Assembly: GCA_017656265.1 (NCBI GenBank)
Contig: JACDOD010000001.1
Location: 124,001 to 188,000, forward strand
Length of the DNA stretch: 64,000 nucleotides
Reading direction: 5' to 3'
Source of the DNA: Bacillaceae bacterium
GTDB taxonomy: Bacteria > Bacillota > Bacilli > Bacillales > Alkalibacillaceae
Position numbers and translations under genes: made by a program. Of the stretch, positions 1-8,768 are shown one piece after another. The stretch's first letter is position 1, and each line of letters starts with the position of its first letter. Under the pieces are notes generated by a model that was given only the letters and a program-made list of their open reading frames with translations, ran no database searches and was not told the DNA's origin.

Positions 1-1
1 A

Positions 2-598
2 GCCCAATTAGCCGGCATGGAAATGGGAGAAGGCATAGCCGAAATTGATTTGCATGCTCCGGACGATTTATACGATGCTGTATTAAAAGAAATTGTTGGT
101 GTTGAAATCAGAGGAAAAGATCATCTTCTTGAATTAATGCAAGAGCTGTCTGAAGCGAAACGGGAGTATGACCAATATGCAGAGGCATTAAAGATGGTAC
201 AGCAAACAGGTTATGGCATTGCTTCTCCAAGGCTTGAGGATATGACCCTGGATGAGCCTGAAATCATCCGGCAGGGATCCAGGTTCGGTGTCCGGCTAAA
301 AGCAGTAGCACCATCCATCCATATGGTTAAGGTTGAAGTTGAGTCGGAATTTGCTCCGATTATTGGTACAGAAAAGCAAAGTGAAGAGCTGGTTCGTTAT
401 CTGATGCAGGACTTTGAAGAAGATCCATTGTCTATCTGGAAATCTGATATATTTGGCAGATCGCTGAGTTCCATCGTTCGGGAGGGGATTCAGGCAAAGC
501 TTTCTCTAATGCCGGAAAATGCAAGATATAAACTTAAGGATACCCTTGAACGAATTATCAACGAAGGTAATGGAGGCTTAATTGCCATCATTTTATAA
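2..598 (+). CDS. spoIVA: Stage IV sporulation protein A, C-terminal part (5' truncated by window)
   Basis: SpoIVA is the ATPase that polymerises on the forespore surface as the base of the spore coat. Only the last 199 residues are present; the reading frame is open from base 2, so the N-terminal GTPase-like P-loop domain lies outside the window. What is visible is the alpha-helical middle region and the C-terminal domain, ending in the GGLIAIIL tail typical of SpoIVA, which contacts SpoVM/SpoVID in B. subtilis. An internal ATG at 17 is not the real start. It is followed by a repeat-type hairpin and a terminator, and hbs comes next as in B. subtilis. Identification is firm. Confidence 0.95.
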   Translation, partial: AQLAGMEMGEGIAEIDLHAPDDLYDAVLKEIVGVEIRGKDHLLELMQELSEAKREYDQYAEALKMVQQTGYGIASPRLEDMTLDEPEIIRQGSRFGVRLKAVAPSIHMVKVEVESEFAPIIGTEKQSEELVRYLMQDFEEDPLSIWKSDIFGRSLSSIVREGIQAKLSLMPENARYKLKDTLERIINEGNGGLIAIIL

Positions 599-632
599 AC
601 AAGAATAACCCACATACACTTAATATACAATT

Positions 633-668
633 AGGCTGTGACATAAAGAAATGAACTTGTCCCAGCCT
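633..668. repeat. Short copy of a GGCTGGGACA-ended dispersed repeat
   Basis: AGGCTGTGACA (633-643) and TGTCCCAGCCT (658-668) form an 11-bp inverted repeat with one mismatch, followed by a T run. The segment GACATAAAGAAATGAAC is shared exactly with the copy at 37386. This is the shortest of three copies in the window; it lacks the inner CCGAAC/GTTCGG hairpin of the other two. It probably helps terminate spoIVA. Confidence 0.7.
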
Positions 669-674
669 TTTTTT

Positions 675-725
675 CTTAGACGGCCAACGTACACAATTAC
701 TTAGTTGTGCCGTCTAAGTTTTTTT
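675..725 (+). terminator. Rho-independent terminator downstream of spoIVA
   Basis: Stem CTTAGACGG (675-683) pairs with CCGTCTAAG (710-718), with an inner CACAA/TTGTG helix (692-696/705-709), then seven T residues at 719-725. It follows directly on the repeat hairpin at 633-668, so spoIVA transcription meets two hairpins in a row. Confidence 0.75.
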
Positions 726-1135
726 ATGCCCAGGAAAGGTTTAAACGGAGGTAACCATTGCCATAAAAAGACAAAATAAGAAATTTGTATGTTTTTTTTA
801 AAGATAAAAAGGAAATATTTATAATGTGTCGTATTATGAATAATGAGAGACATCCGTTAAAACATACGCTCATGAAGGTTTGTCATTTTTTATCATGATC
901 AAATTTGATAAAATCATCCAAAAAAACGGAAAAACTTAGGAAAAAATGTCTAATTCATGAATAATATTGACGGATTTTATTGAATTTCCCTTTCGTTTCG
1001 TTTAATATAGGGCTTGTCATCACTTATTCGTGATGGCTGAACCTGTATATTATGCTAAATAATAGTGAACAAATGAGAATGAGAGAATCATTTGTTCCAG
1101 CAGAAGAGACGATGATTTGGGAGGAGGTGAAAGAC
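726..1135 (+). promoter_or_regulatory. AT-rich upstream region of hbs
   Basis: This stretch of about 410 bases lies between the spoIVA terminator and hbs. No convincing gene was found; the longest start-to-stop reading with a ribosome site is a 24-codon ORF near 822. There is a TTGACG at 968-973 without a well-spaced -10, a TATATTAT at about 1046, and a perfect 6-bp hairpin CATCAC/GTGATG (1018-1023/1030-1035, loop TTATTC). The hbs promoter must be here, as B. subtilis hbs has multiple promoters, but I cannot place it with confidence. Confidence 0.4.
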
Positions 1136-1408
1136 ATGAACAAAACAGAACTTGTAAATGCAGTTGCTGAAAAGAGTGAACTTTCTAAAAAGGACGCTTC
1201 AAAAGCAGTTGATGCTGTTTTTGAATCTATTACAGATTCTCTAAAAAGCGGTGACAAAGTTCAGCTAATCGGCTTTGGAAACTTCGAAGTTCGTGAGCGT
1301 GCAGCTCGAAAAGGACGCAATCCGCAAACAGGTGAAGAAATTGAAATTCCAGCAAGCAAGGTACCTGCGTTCAAACCGGGTAAAGCCCTTAAGGATGCAG
1401 TAAAATAA
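1136..1408 (+). CDS. hbs: DNA-binding protein HU
   Basis: HU is the main histone-like nucleoid protein; it binds and bends DNA as a homodimer. The 90-residue product has the usual length, starts [10 protein letters not shown], and carries the beta-arm signature [20 protein letters not shown] followed by the typical [14 protein letters not shown] end. The start is set by a strong GGGAGGAGGTG ribosome site just upstream; an in-frame ATG at 1052 would add 28 residues unlike any HU and is rejected. A terminator with a perfect 10-bp stem follows, so it is monocistronic, between spoIVA and mtrB. In B. subtilis folE (mtrA) sits between hbs and mtrB; it is absent here. Confidence 0.97.
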   Translation: MNKTELVNAVAEKSELSKKDASKAVDAVFESITDSLKSGDKVQLIGFGNFEVRERAARKGRNPQTGEEIEIPASKVPAFKPGKALKDAVK

Positions 1409-1427
1409 GCCATACATAGGGCTTTTT

Positions 1428-1452
1428 AAAAAGGGGGATTGACCCCCTTTTT
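1428..1452 (+). terminator. hbs terminator
   Basis: AAAAAGGGGG (1428-1437) pairs perfectly with CCCCCTTTTT (1443-1452) around an ATTGA loop, with the T run built into the 3' arm. Confidence 0.85.
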
Positions 1453-1515
1453 ATTTTGGATAAAAATATGTTAGTAGCTAGTTAATTCGGATTATGAAGG
1501 AAGGGGCAAAAAAAG

Positions 1516-1746
1516 ATGGGTTCCAATCATACGAGTGCTGAATTTTTTGTCATTAAAGCATTGGAGGACGGAGTAAATGTCATCGGTTTAACCCGAGGGT
1601 CAGACACCCGTTTTCATCATTCTGAAAAGCTGGATCGGGGCGAAGTTATGATTGCACAGTTTACCGAGCACACTTCAGCTGTAAAAGTGAGGGGTAAAGC
1701 GATTATCCAGACGAGCCATGGAGAAATTCAGACGAAAGAGGATTAA
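1516..1746 (+). CDS. mtrB: trp RNA-binding attenuation protein (TRAP)
   Basis: TRAP forms an 11-subunit ring that, with tryptophan bound, wraps NAG-repeat RNA in the trp leader and other tryptophan genes and causes termination or blocks translation. The 76-residue product is the normal length and keeps the family core, including [32 protein letters not shown] and the KVRGKA RNA-contact strand (K and R of the KKR motif region). Ribosome site GAAGGAAGGGG precedes the ATG. Its usual operon partner folE/mtrA is not upstream, and the trp operon it controls in B. subtilis is not at its usual place later in this window. Confidence 0.95.
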   Translation: MGSNHTSAEFFVIKALEDGVNVIGLTRGSDTRFHHSEKLDRGEVMIAQFTEHTSAVKVRGKAIIQTSHGEIQTKED

Positions 1747-1785
1747 TGTTTTAAAGCAGGAAGGGAATGAAATGCTTCAGCAGTG

Positions 1786-1794
1786 TGCTATAAT
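1786..1794 (+). promoter_or_regulatory. Extended -10 promoter for hepS
   Basis: TGCTATAAT matches the TGnTATAAT extended -10 exactly, in the mtrB-hepS gap, 38 bases before the GTG start. No good -35 is seen, which extended -10 promoters tolerate. Confidence 0.5.
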
Positions 1795-1831
1795 AAATAC
1801 AGATTCCGAGGATTGGTGAGAAAGGATATAG

Positions 1832-2641
1832 GTGATTCTGTTGAGTTCCTTGAACGCTAGCTTAGAAAAAACCAAAAAACAAATTGAAGATCGAATCGAT
1901 CATCCCTATCTAAAACAATTCCTGCATTCTCCGACAATTTCTGATGATAAACTGTTTTTTCTCCTTACTATTGCCAGTCTTTCCGATTTGCCGGAGCAAA
2001 AAAAGGATCAGTACATTGTTGCGACTATGCTGATTCAAATTGCTCTCGATACCCATGAAACCGTTTTAAACAGTTCTTTTTCAGAAAATAATTATGAAAA
2101 GCACAAGAATCAGCAGTTAACCGTTTTAGCCGGGGATCTATACAGCGGTCTTTATTACGATCACCTTGCAAAGATTCATGATGTAGGCATGATTACTCAT
2201 CTTGCAGGTGCGATTAAAGAAATTAATGAACATAAAATGATTTTGTATCATGGGGATATTTATTCTATTGAACAGCTTCTCAATGAAATTAAATTAATTG
2301 AATCATTATTGCTTCAAAAGTTTGCTTCCTTCCTGGGAATCACTCACATGGATCACATTTTGACGGACTGGCTGCTTTTGAACAGACTTTGCCTGGAGCT
2401 CGATTTGATGAGAAATGGACATCAGAATCTGATCTATAACCTGTTGACAAAAAATGGACAAACCAATCAATCAAACCGGGGCATTAGCCGGCTTGTTGAA
2501 AATATGATTTCAAGAACAGTAATTAAATTGGAAAAATATATCCAGGACTTATCACCTGAAAATGATCAAATCCGGGAACAGCTGTATAAGCGTCTTCAGC
2601 TATCTTATAACAAACATGAAATGATACTGGAAGAAGGGTAA
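1832..2641 (+). CDS. hepS: Heptaprenyl diphosphate synthase component I
   Basis: HepS is the non-catalytic small subunit that, with HepT, makes the C35 prenyl chain of menaquinone-7. The 269-residue protein carries the family features YIVATMLIQIALDTHE (around 60-75), NRQLTVLAGD-like KNQQLTVLAGDLYSGLYY, and IKEINEHKM. Two starts are possible: GTG at 1832, spaced from AGAAAGGA, or TTG at 1841, spaced from AGGTGA; they differ by three residues. It is the first gene of hepS-menG-hepT, with menG starting three bases after its stop. No catalytic aspartate-rich motif is present, as expected for component I. Confidence 0.9.
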   Translation: MILLSSLNASLEKTKKQIEDRIDHPYLKQFLHSPTISDDKLFFLLTIASLSDLPEQKKDQYIVATMLIQIALDTHETVLNSSFSENNYEKHKNQQLTVLAGDLYSGLYYDHLAKIHDVGMITHLAGAIKEINEHKMILYHGDIYSIEQLLNEIKLIESLLLQKFASFLGITHMDHILTDWLLLNRLCLELDLMRNGHQNLIYNLLTKNGQTNQSNRGISRLVENMISRTVIKLEKYIQDLSPENDQIREQLYKRLQLSYNKHEMILEEG

Positions 2642-2644
2642 ACA

Positions 2645-3364
2645 ATGAGCAGTAAGCCATCAAAATCTGAACGGGTACATTCTGTTTTTGAAAAAATATA
2701 TAATCGATATGATGTGATGAATTCAATTATTTCGTTTCAGCGCCATAAAGCCTGGCGAAAAGATGCGATGAAACGGATGAAAGTAAGAAATGGGGCCAGA
2801 GCCCTTGATGTCTGCTGCGGAACCGGAGATTGGACAATTGCACTGGCCAATGCAGCAGGAAAAAATGGCGAGGTAGTTGGGCTGGATTTTAGTCAAAATA
2901 TGCTGTCTGTTGGTAAAGAAAAAGTGAAGGAATTGAAATTATCTAATATTTCTTTTATTCATGGGGATGCGATGAACCTTCCTTTTGACGATAACTCCTT
3001 TGATTATGTTACGATAGGTTTTGGGCTTAGAAACGTTCCCGACTATATGCAGGTTTTACGGGAAATGACACGGGTGGTAAGGCCAGGGGGAAAAGTTGTG
3101 TGTCTGGAAACATCTCAGCCTACCATACCGGTATTTAAACAACTGTATTATTTTTATTTTAAGCATGTAATGCCTTTATTTGGAAAGCTATTTGCAAAAA
3201 GTTATGAGGAGTATGCATGGCTACATGAGTCGGCAAAAGATTTTCCTGATCGCCATACATTAAAGAAGATGTTTGAGGAAGCCGGGTTAACCAACGTCCA
3301 GGTTAAAAGTTATACTGGAGGAGTGGCAGCCATGCATATGGGGATTAAACCTAAGCAAAGATGA
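2645..3364 (+). CDS. menG: Demethylmenaquinone C-methyltransferase
   Basis: MenG (UbiE/MenH) methylates demethylmenaquinone with S-adenosylmethionine in the last step of menaquinone synthesis. The 239-residue protein has the class I methyltransferase motif DVCCGTGDW at 55-63, an acidic GLDFSQNM strand end near 79-86, and the UbiE signature [13 protein letters not shown] near 121-133. Length matches the B. subtilis enzyme. It lies between hepS and hepT with gaps of only 3 and about 20 bases, so chain synthesis and ring methylation are co-transcribed. Confidence 0.95.
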   Translation: MSSKPSKSERVHSVFEKIYNRYDVMNSIISFQRHKAWRKDAMKRMKVRNGARALDVCCGTGDWTIALANAAGKNGEVVGLDFSQNMLSVGKEKVKELKLSNISFIHGDAMNLPFDDNSFDYVTIGFGLRNVPDYMQVLREMTRVVRPGGKVVCLETSQPTIPVFKQLYYFYFKHVMPLFGKLFAKSYEEYAWLHESAKDFPDRHTLKKMFEEAGLTNVQVKSYTGGVAAMHMGIKPKQR

Positions 3365-3385
3365 AATAATGAATAGGTGACTTTC

Positions 3386-4357
3386 ATGAAATTATCCGCA
3401 GCTTATCCGTTTATAAAAGAAGATCTCAAACAAATTGAAGATAAATTGTATCTGGCCATCCAGGCAGATCACCCGGTATTAAGAGAAGCATCGACACATT
3501 TGCTGAAAGCAGGCGGAAAAAGGATTCGTCCTGTTTTTGTTTTGCTTTCTTCTCAATTTGGCGAAGTTAAGAATGAACATGTTCATGATGTGGCAGCAGC
3601 CCTGGAACTGATTCACATGGCAACACTGGTACATGATGATGTGATTGATGATGCTGAGACGCGGCGTGGTAAAGAAACGGTTAAAGCGAAATGGGATAAC
3701 CGAACAGCCATGTATACTGGAGATTATATCTTTGCCCGTGCATTGGAAACCCTAACCGGATTTAATAGTACTAAAATACATAAAATATTATCCAATGTCA
3801 TTGTAGAAGTATGTCTTGGAGAGATTGAACAGATTAAAGATAAATTTAATTTTGAACAAAATTTCAGGACATATTTGCGCAGAATTAAAAGAAAGACAGC
3901 ATTATTAATAGCAGTCAGCTGCCAGCTAGGTGCTGTTGCAGCAGGAGCCAGTGAGAAGCTGGAAAAAGCGCTGTACCGCTATGGTTATTATGTTGGAATG
4001 TCCTATCAGATCATCGATGATATTCTGGACTTTACATCAACAGAGGAAGAGTTAGGGAAACCTGCTGGCAGTGACTTAATGCAGGGAAATATCACACTTC
4101 CGGTGCTGTATGCGATGAACGAGGAAGCATTTAAAACCCGCCTGCAAAAATGTTTATCAGATGAAAATACGCTAGATATGGAACAATTGCAACCTATCAT
4201 TGACTACATAAAGAAATCTGAAGCAATACCATACGCCTATCGCATCAGTGATCTTTATTTGGAAAAAGCTTACGATGAACTGAAACGGCTGCCAGATAAC
4301 CAGGCTAAAAAAGCATTAAAAACGATTGCAAAATATATTGGAAAAAGAAAGTTTTAA
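3386..4357 (+). CDS. hepT: Heptaprenyl diphosphate synthase component II
   Basis: HepT is the catalytic trans-prenyltransferase subunit that extends farnesyl diphosphate with isopentenyl diphosphate units. From the ATG at 3386 it has 323 residues. The first aspartate-rich motif DDVIDDAETRRG begins at residue 84 and the second, DDILDF, at 211; GGKRIRP near 43-49 binds the diphosphate. The ATG at 3386 is chosen over GTG at 3377 because AGGTGA sits five bases upstream of it. The C-terminus IAKYIGKRKF is the same as in B. subtilis. Last gene of the menaquinone side-chain operon. Confidence 0.95.
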   Translation: MKLSAAYPFIKEDLKQIEDKLYLAIQADHPVLREASTHLLKAGGKRIRPVFVLLSSQFGEVKNEHVHDVAAALELIHMATLVHDDVIDDAETRRGKETVKAKWDNRTAMYTGDYIFARALETLTGFNSTKIHKILSNVIVEVCLGEIEQIKDKFNFEQNFRTYLRRIKRKTALLIAVSCQLGAVAAGASEKLEKALYRYGYYVGMSYQIIDDILDFTSTEEELGKPAGSDLMQGNITLPVLYAMNEEAFKTRLQKCLSDENTLDMEQLQPIIDYIKKSEAIPYAYRISDLYLEKAYDELKRLPDNQAKKALKTIAKYIGKRKF

Positions 4358-4367
4358 CGATTAAGAA

Positions 4368-4396
4368 TTGTCATCTTTCCTGATATTTGATAAAAT
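4368..4396 (+). promoter_or_regulatory. Sigma-A promoter for ndk
   Basis: TTGTCA (4368-4373) and TAAAAT (4391-4396) are separated by exactly 17 bases, about 60 bases upstream of the ndk start. Each hexamer has one mismatch to consensus. Confidence 0.65.
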
Positions 4397-4458
4397 TTTA
4401 GCAGTTTGCTCTTTAAAAAGATCCATCATACAAACATTACATAAAGAGGTGAAGAATT

Positions 4459-4905
4459 ATGGAAAAAACATTTTTAATGGTTAAGCCAGATGGCGTACAA
4501 CGCAATCTAATCGGAGATATTGTAGCTCGCTTCGAGATGAAAGGGTTTCAGCTTGTAGGAGCTAAATTGATGCAGGTATCAACTGAACTTGCTGAAAAGC
4601 ACTATGGAGAGCATAAGGATAAGCCTTTCTTTGGTGAACTGGTTGAGTTCATTACATCTGGACCTGTATTTGCTATGGTCTGGGAAGGGGAAAATGTCAT
4701 TGCTACTGCTCGCCAGATGATGGGTAAAACGAATCCTCAGGAAGCGCAAAGCGGAACGATTCGCGGTGACTTTGGTTTAACAGTAGGCAAGAATGTCATC
4801 CACGGTTCTGATTCTAAAGAAAGTGCTGAACGTGAAATCAGCTTGTTCTTTAATGAGGACGAACTTGTATCATACGAAAAAGACGCTAATAAATGGATTT
4901 ACTAA
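4459..4905 (+). CDS. ndk: Nucleoside diphosphate kinase
   Basis: Ndk transfers the gamma-phosphate from ATP to nucleoside diphosphates through a phosphohistidine. The 148-residue product has the normal length. The catalytic histidine is H115 in NVIHGSDS, the classic signature, and [11 protein letters not shown] near the N-terminus and RGDFG near 102-106 form the nucleotide site. Ribosome site AAGAGGTGAAG precedes the ATG. It has its own promoter and terminator, and sits between hepT and cheR as in B. subtilis. Confidence 0.97.
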   Translation: MEKTFLMVKPDGVQRNLIGDIVARFEMKGFQLVGAKLMQVSTELAEKHYGEHKDKPFFGELVEFITSGPVFAMVWEGENVIATARQMMGKTNPQEAQSGTIRGDFGLTVGKNVIHGSDSKESAEREISLFFNEDELVSYEKDANKWIY

Positions 4906-4928
4906 TTGAAAACATAAATCCGGTCGAG

Positions 4929-4956
4929 CAGCCCCTGTTTCAGGACACAGGGGCTG
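4929..4956 (+). terminator. ndk terminator
   Basis: CAGCCCCTGT (4929-4938) pairs perfectly with ACAGGGGCTG (4947-4956). The 3' tail is only moderately T-rich (TCGCTATTTTAT). Confidence 0.7.
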
Positions 4957-5152
4957 TCGCTATTTTATCAAGAATAGTTCTGTGAAGGATTTTACTGACA
5001 CGGATCGTCATTGGCTAAAAAATTAGCAACCCATGCCGTCACAAAGTTGAAACAAATTTCATTTAAATAGAGAAGGAGTTCTACATCATTAAGCGAATAT
5101 ATAGTATGTTGTCTACATTTTCATTCAGATTGCGACAGAGGAGCCGGAAAAG

Positions 5153-5935
5153 ATGATGGTAACAGATGATTATCCTAAATTTATTGAACTGATCAGGAAT
5201 AAAACGGGTATTGATTTAAGTCAGTATAAAGAAAAACAGATGAAACGCCGTTTAACGACTTTGCGGATTAAAAGGGGATTTGAAAATTTTACAGAATATT
5301 ATCATGCTTTAATTAAGGACGAAAACCTGTACCATGAATTTTTAGACCGAATGACCATTAATGTTTCTGAATTTTATCGGAACAAAAAAAGATGGGATGT
5401 TCTAGAACAGCAAATTATTCCTGAACTTTTAAAACAAAAGAAACAATTAAAAATTTGGAGTGCAGCCTGTTCAACAGGGGAAGAACCTTATACCATTGCG
5501 ATGATTATGAGTAAGTTTTTGCCATTGTCTGAAATTCAGATCCAGGCAACGGATATTGATGAACACGTATTAAGCCTTGCCCAAAAGGGAATATATACTG
5601 AAAAATCCTTAAAAGAAATTCCAGATGATATGCTGAGTAAATATTTTACGAAAGACGGAAATTTTTATCAGGTCGACCCGAAACTGAAACGCTGCGTGAC
5701 CTTTAAAAAGCACAATTTGCTGGCTGACCCATATGGTAAAAATTTTGATTTGATTGTGTGCCGAAATGTTCTTATTTATTTTACTGAAGAAGCAAAATCA
5801 AACGTATATCAGAAGTTCAGTGATTCCCTTAATCATGGAGGGGTGCTGTTTGTCGGCAGCACAGAACAAATCTTTAATCCAGGTCAATATCATTTTGAAA
5901 CAGCAGCTACATTCTTTTACCGGAAAATAATGTAA
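5153..5935 (+). CDS. cheR: Chemotaxis protein methyltransferase CheR
   Basis: CheR methylates glutamates in chemoreceptor signalling domains using S-adenosylmethionine, setting adaptation together with CheB/CheD. The 260-residue protein has the N-terminal helical CheR_N domain (about 5-60, with the receptor-binding KRRLTTLR stretch), the linker [10 protein letters not shown] at 68-77, and the SAM motif [11 protein letters not shown] at 103-113. The later CRNVLIYF motif is characteristic of the catalytic domain. ATG at 5153 (or 5156) follows GAGGAGCCGG. It stands alone between two terminators, away from other chemotaxis genes, as in B. subtilis. Confidence 0.95.
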   Translation: MMVTDDYPKFIELIRNKTGIDLSQYKEKQMKRRLTTLRIKRGFENFTEYYHALIKDENLYHEFLDRMTINVSEFYRNKKRWDVLEQQIIPELLKQKKQLKIWSAACSTGEEPYTIAMIMSKFLPLSEIQIQATDIDEHVLSLAQKGIYTEKSLKEIPDDMLSKYFTKDGNFYQVDPKLKRCVTFKKHNLLADPYGKNFDLIVCRNVLIYFTEEAKSNVYQKFSDSLNHGGVLFVGSTEQIFNPGQYHFETAATFFYRKIM

Positions 5936-5970
5936 CAGGAAATGGTATGATGGGCCATATCATGCAAGAT

Positions 5971-6008
5971 CCCCTTGTCAGTGAATGAGTACTGTAAGGG
6001 GGTTTTTT
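5971..6008 (+). terminator. cheR terminator
   Basis: CCCCTT (5971-5976) pairs with AAGGGG (5996-6001), with an inner AGT/ACT helix, followed by six T residues. Confidence 0.65.
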
Positions 6009-6142
6009 GTATAACATCATAAATTAACAATAATTATATTATGTTAATTTAACAAATTAATGCAACAAAGTAAACACAAAATGAACATCATATGATATAG
6101 TAATACAAAAATATTTTGTTGGTTTTGGATAGGAGGACGATC

Positions 6143-7309
6143 ATGCGCTATTTAACTGCTGGAGAATCACACGGTAAACAATTAACGACTATTGTTGAGG
6201 GAGTACCGTCCCATTTGCCCCTCGTCAGAGAGGATATTAATGAATCGCTGCTAAGACGGCAAAAAGGCTATGGACGGGGAAGAAGGATGCAAATCGAAAA
6301 GGATCTTGTTGAAATTAAGAGCGGTGTTCGCCATGGCTATACACTAGGTTCGCCCATTTCGCTGGTGATTACAAATGATGATTTTAAGCACTGGGTCAAC
6401 ATTATGGGAGAGGACCCGATTGAAGAAGCGGACGAAGTAAAAAGAAAAATTACCAGACCCAGGCCAGGGCATGCTGATTTAAATGGTGCGCTAAAATATC
6501 GTCACCGTGATATGCGCAATGTGCTGGAACGTTCATCTGCACGTGAAACAGCAGCAAGGGTTGCAGCAGGAGCTGTTGCGAAAAAGATATTATCACTCGT
6601 TGGGGTGAATGTGGTAGGCTATGTCAAAGAAATTGCAGGAATAGTAGCTGATAATTACGAACACCTCTCGTTAGGTGAACGGAGAGAAAAAGCAGAAAAA
6701 TCGCCTGTTCGCTCACTGGATGATGAAGCCGGGAAAAAAATGATGGAGGCTATTGATCTGGCAAAGAAGGAAGGAGACTCCCTTGGAGGAGTCGTTGAGG
6801 TAGTGGCTGAGGGAATGCCTCCTGGTGTTGGTTCTTATGTTCATTATGACCGAAAGTTAGACGCAAGAATTGCCGGCAGTGTTGTCAGCATTAACGCATT
6901 TAAGGGCGTAGAATTCGGTCTTGGCTTTGAAGCAGCCAGACGTAATGGAAGTGACGTTCATGATGAAATTATCTGGAGCCAAGAGAAAGGATTTTACCGC
7001 AAAACGAATCGCCTCGGTGGATTTGAAGGCGGCATGACTACAGGAATGCCAATTGTTGTTAAAGGTGTCATGAAACCTATTCCAACATTATATAAGCCTC
7101 TGCAAAGTGTAGATATCGATACGAAAGAAGCTTTTGAGGCAAGTATTGAGCGTTCGGATGCCTGTGCAGTTCCGGCTGCCGCTGTGGTGATGGAGCATGT
7201 GGTTGCGTTTGAATTGGCTAAAGCTTTGCTTGAACAGTTTCCTCATGATTATTTTCCTTCGTTCCAGAAAGCAATCGAAGACTATCGCGAAGAAGTAAGG
7301 TGTTTTTAA
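6143..7309 (+). CDS. aroC: Chorismate synthase
   Basis: This enzyme makes chorismate from EPSP with reduced FMN, the branch point to Phe, Tyr, Trp, folate and menaquinone. The 388-residue product begins [14 protein letters not shown] and includes the family signatures [11 protein letters not shown], the FMN-binding [22 protein letters not shown] region (the paired arginine/serine segment near 117-138), and [14 protein letters not shown] 6143 follows a strong AGGAGGAC site; an in-frame ATG at 6116 adds a non-conserved tail and is rejected. It opens the aroC-aroB-aroH-hisC-tyrA-aroA cluster. Named aroF in the older B. subtilis scheme. Confidence 0.96.
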   Translation: MRYLTAGESHGKQLTTIVEGVPSHLPLVREDINESLLRRQKGYGRGRRMQIEKDLVEIKSGVRHGYTLGSPISLVITNDDFKHWVNIMGEDPIEEADEVKRKITRPRPGHADLNGALKYRHRDMRNVLERSSARETAARVAAGAVAKKILSLVGVNVVGYVKEIAGIVADNYEHLSLGERREKAEKSPVRSLDDEAGKKMMEAIDLAKKEGDSLGGVVEVVAEGMPPGVGSYVHYDRKLDARIAGSVVSINAFKGVEFGLGFEAARRNGSDVHDEIIWSQEKGFYRKTNRLGGFEGGMTTGMPIVVKGVMKPIPTLYKPLQSVDIDTKEAFEASIERSDACAVPAAAVVMEHVVAFELAKALLEQFPHDYFPSFQKAIEDYREEVRCF

Positions 7310-8391
7310 TGAAAACGATCACTGTTGGCACAGCCAGTCATTCTTATCCTGTATACCTTGGGGAACGGCTTCGATGGAATGTACAGTCTCTGCTGCCGAA
7401 GGACTATCAAAAGATTCTTATCGTAACAGATTCACATGTGTCTGACTACTATCTAAAAGATGTTAAATCCTCCTTGAAAGAGGGGCAAAAAGTATACTCC
7501 TATGTCATTCCCGCTGGGGAGCAATCTAAGAATCTGCGTCAATTTGAAAACATACACACTTTCGCCATCAAGAAGGGACTGGACCGGAACTCCTTAATAA
7601 TTGCCCTGGGAGGAGGCGTTGTAGGAGATTTAGCAGGATTTGTTGCCGCTACATATATGCGGGGAATTGATTATATTCAAATGCCTACGACCATCCTTGC
7701 CCATGACAGCAGTGTCGGGGGAAAAGTAGCTATTAATCATCAGCTGGGGAAAAATATGATCGGGCATTTTTATCAGCCAAAGGCTGTTATTTATGATCTG
7801 GACACGTTAGCATCATTGCCTATAAAAGAGGTTCGTTCCGGATTTGCTGAGATTATCAAACATGCTTTTATCGCTGACAGAGAATTGTTATTTACATTGT
7901 TTGAGCAGATGACATCAATGGAAAATATGGATTGGAAATTGCTAGAACACGCACTGATCAGGGGAATTGAAATTAAATCGGCCATTGTCAATCAGGATGA
8001 AAGAGACTTCGGAGTTCGCCATTATTTAAATTTTGGTCACACACTGGGGCATGCCCTTGAAGCAGAATCAGGATATGGTACCCTGACCCATGGCGAAGCA
8101 GTAGCCCTGGGAATGTGGTTTGCTCTGAAGGTCAGCCAGGAGGTATTTTCTAATCCTCTTCCGATTCAGGAGTATGAAAACTGGCTTAAGCAAATGGGGT
8201 ATCCAATGATGATCAGCCATGTTGAACCGGGACGTCTGATTGAATTAATGAAAACAGATAAGAAATCAGCCAATGATGAAATCCGCATGGTTTTACTTCG
8301 GGACCTTGAAAATCCAGAGGTTGTTCCGATGCAGGAAGATAGGCTGGGCACTTTGCTGGATAATTTTTTTAATGGGGTGATTCAAAAGTGA
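7309..8391 (+). CDS. aroB: 3-dehydroquinate synthase
   Basis: AroB converts DAHP to 3-dehydroquinate with NAD+ and a divalent metal, the second step of the shikimate pathway. The 360-residue protein has the NAD-binding glycine cluster IALGGGVVGDLAGFVAATYMRG beginning near 98, TTILAHDSSVGGKVAIN, and the metal-binding histidines in FGHTLGHALE and LTHGEAVALGM. The ATG overlaps the aroC stop by one base (TAATG), with AAGGTG upstream; GTG 7300 would be a poorer start. Translational coupling with aroC is likely. Confidence 0.96.
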   Translation: MKTITVGTASHSYPVYLGERLRWNVQSLLPKDYQKILIVTDSHVSDYYLKDVKSSLKEGQKVYSYVIPAGEQSKNLRQFENIHTFAIKKGLDRNSLIIALGGGVVGDLAGFVAATYMRGIDYIQMPTTILAHDSSVGGKVAINHQLGKNMIGHFYQPKAVIYDLDTLASLPIKEVRSGFAEIIKHAFIADRELLFTLFEQMTSMENMDWKLLEHALIRGIEIKSAIVNQDERDFGVRHYLNFGHTLGHALEAESGYGTLTHGEAVALGMWFALKVSQEVFSNPLPIQEYENWLKQMGYPMMISHVEPGRLIELMKTDKKSANDEIRMVLLRDLENPEVVPMQEDRLGTLLDNFFNGVIQK

Positions 8392-8768
8392 TGAGGGGAT
8401 TCAGGGGGGCAACCACTGTTGAACATAATGAGAAAGACGAGATATTAAATGCTTCCCATACATTATTAAAAGAGATGATCGAAAAGAATGATATAAAAAG
8501 TGATGATATTTGTTCGGTTTTTATTTCCGTTACGTCTGACCTCGATGCAGTCTTTCCAGCTCAGGCGCTTCGTATGATCGAAGGATTTAAATATGTGCCG
8601 GTTATGTGCATGCAGGAGATTCCGGTACCAGATTCACTCCCAAAGTGTATACGGGTTATGATCCATGCAGATACCATGATCAAACAGCATGAAGTGAAAC
8701 ATATTTACCATAATCGAGCCAGGCAATTGCGTCCAGATTTACAAAAAAATGAGGGGGAGTCCAGGTGA
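8391..8768 (+). CDS. aroH: Chorismate mutase (AroH class)
   Basis: AroH is the monofunctional trimeric chorismate mutase that makes prephenate, committing chorismate to Phe/Tyr. The 125-residue product starts MRGFRGATTVE and keeps residues of the known B. subtilis active site: R in GFRGATTVE, E in ALRMIEGF-type segment, the CMQEIPVP loop, and the R in CIRVMIHAD. The ATG overlaps the aroB stop (TGATG). hisC begins on its stop codon, so the six trp genes that separate aroH from hisC in B. subtilis are missing. Confidence 0.94.
   Translation: MRGFRGATTVEHNEKDEILNASHTLLKEMIEKNDIKSDDICSVFISVTSDLDAVFPAQALRMIEGFKYVPVMCMQEIPVPDSLPKCIRVMIHADTMIKQHEVKHIYHNRARQLRPDLQKNEGESR

Noticed and set aside
822-896. 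A 24-codon ORF with an AAGGA site between spoIVA and hbs
   Set aside because: Very short, no recognisable sequence and lies in AT-rich promoter DNA; chance ORF more likely.
1052-1135. Upstream in-frame extension of HU
   Set aside because: No ribosome site before the 1052 ATG, while GGGAGGAGGTG precedes the ATG at 1136, which gives the standard HU N-terminus.
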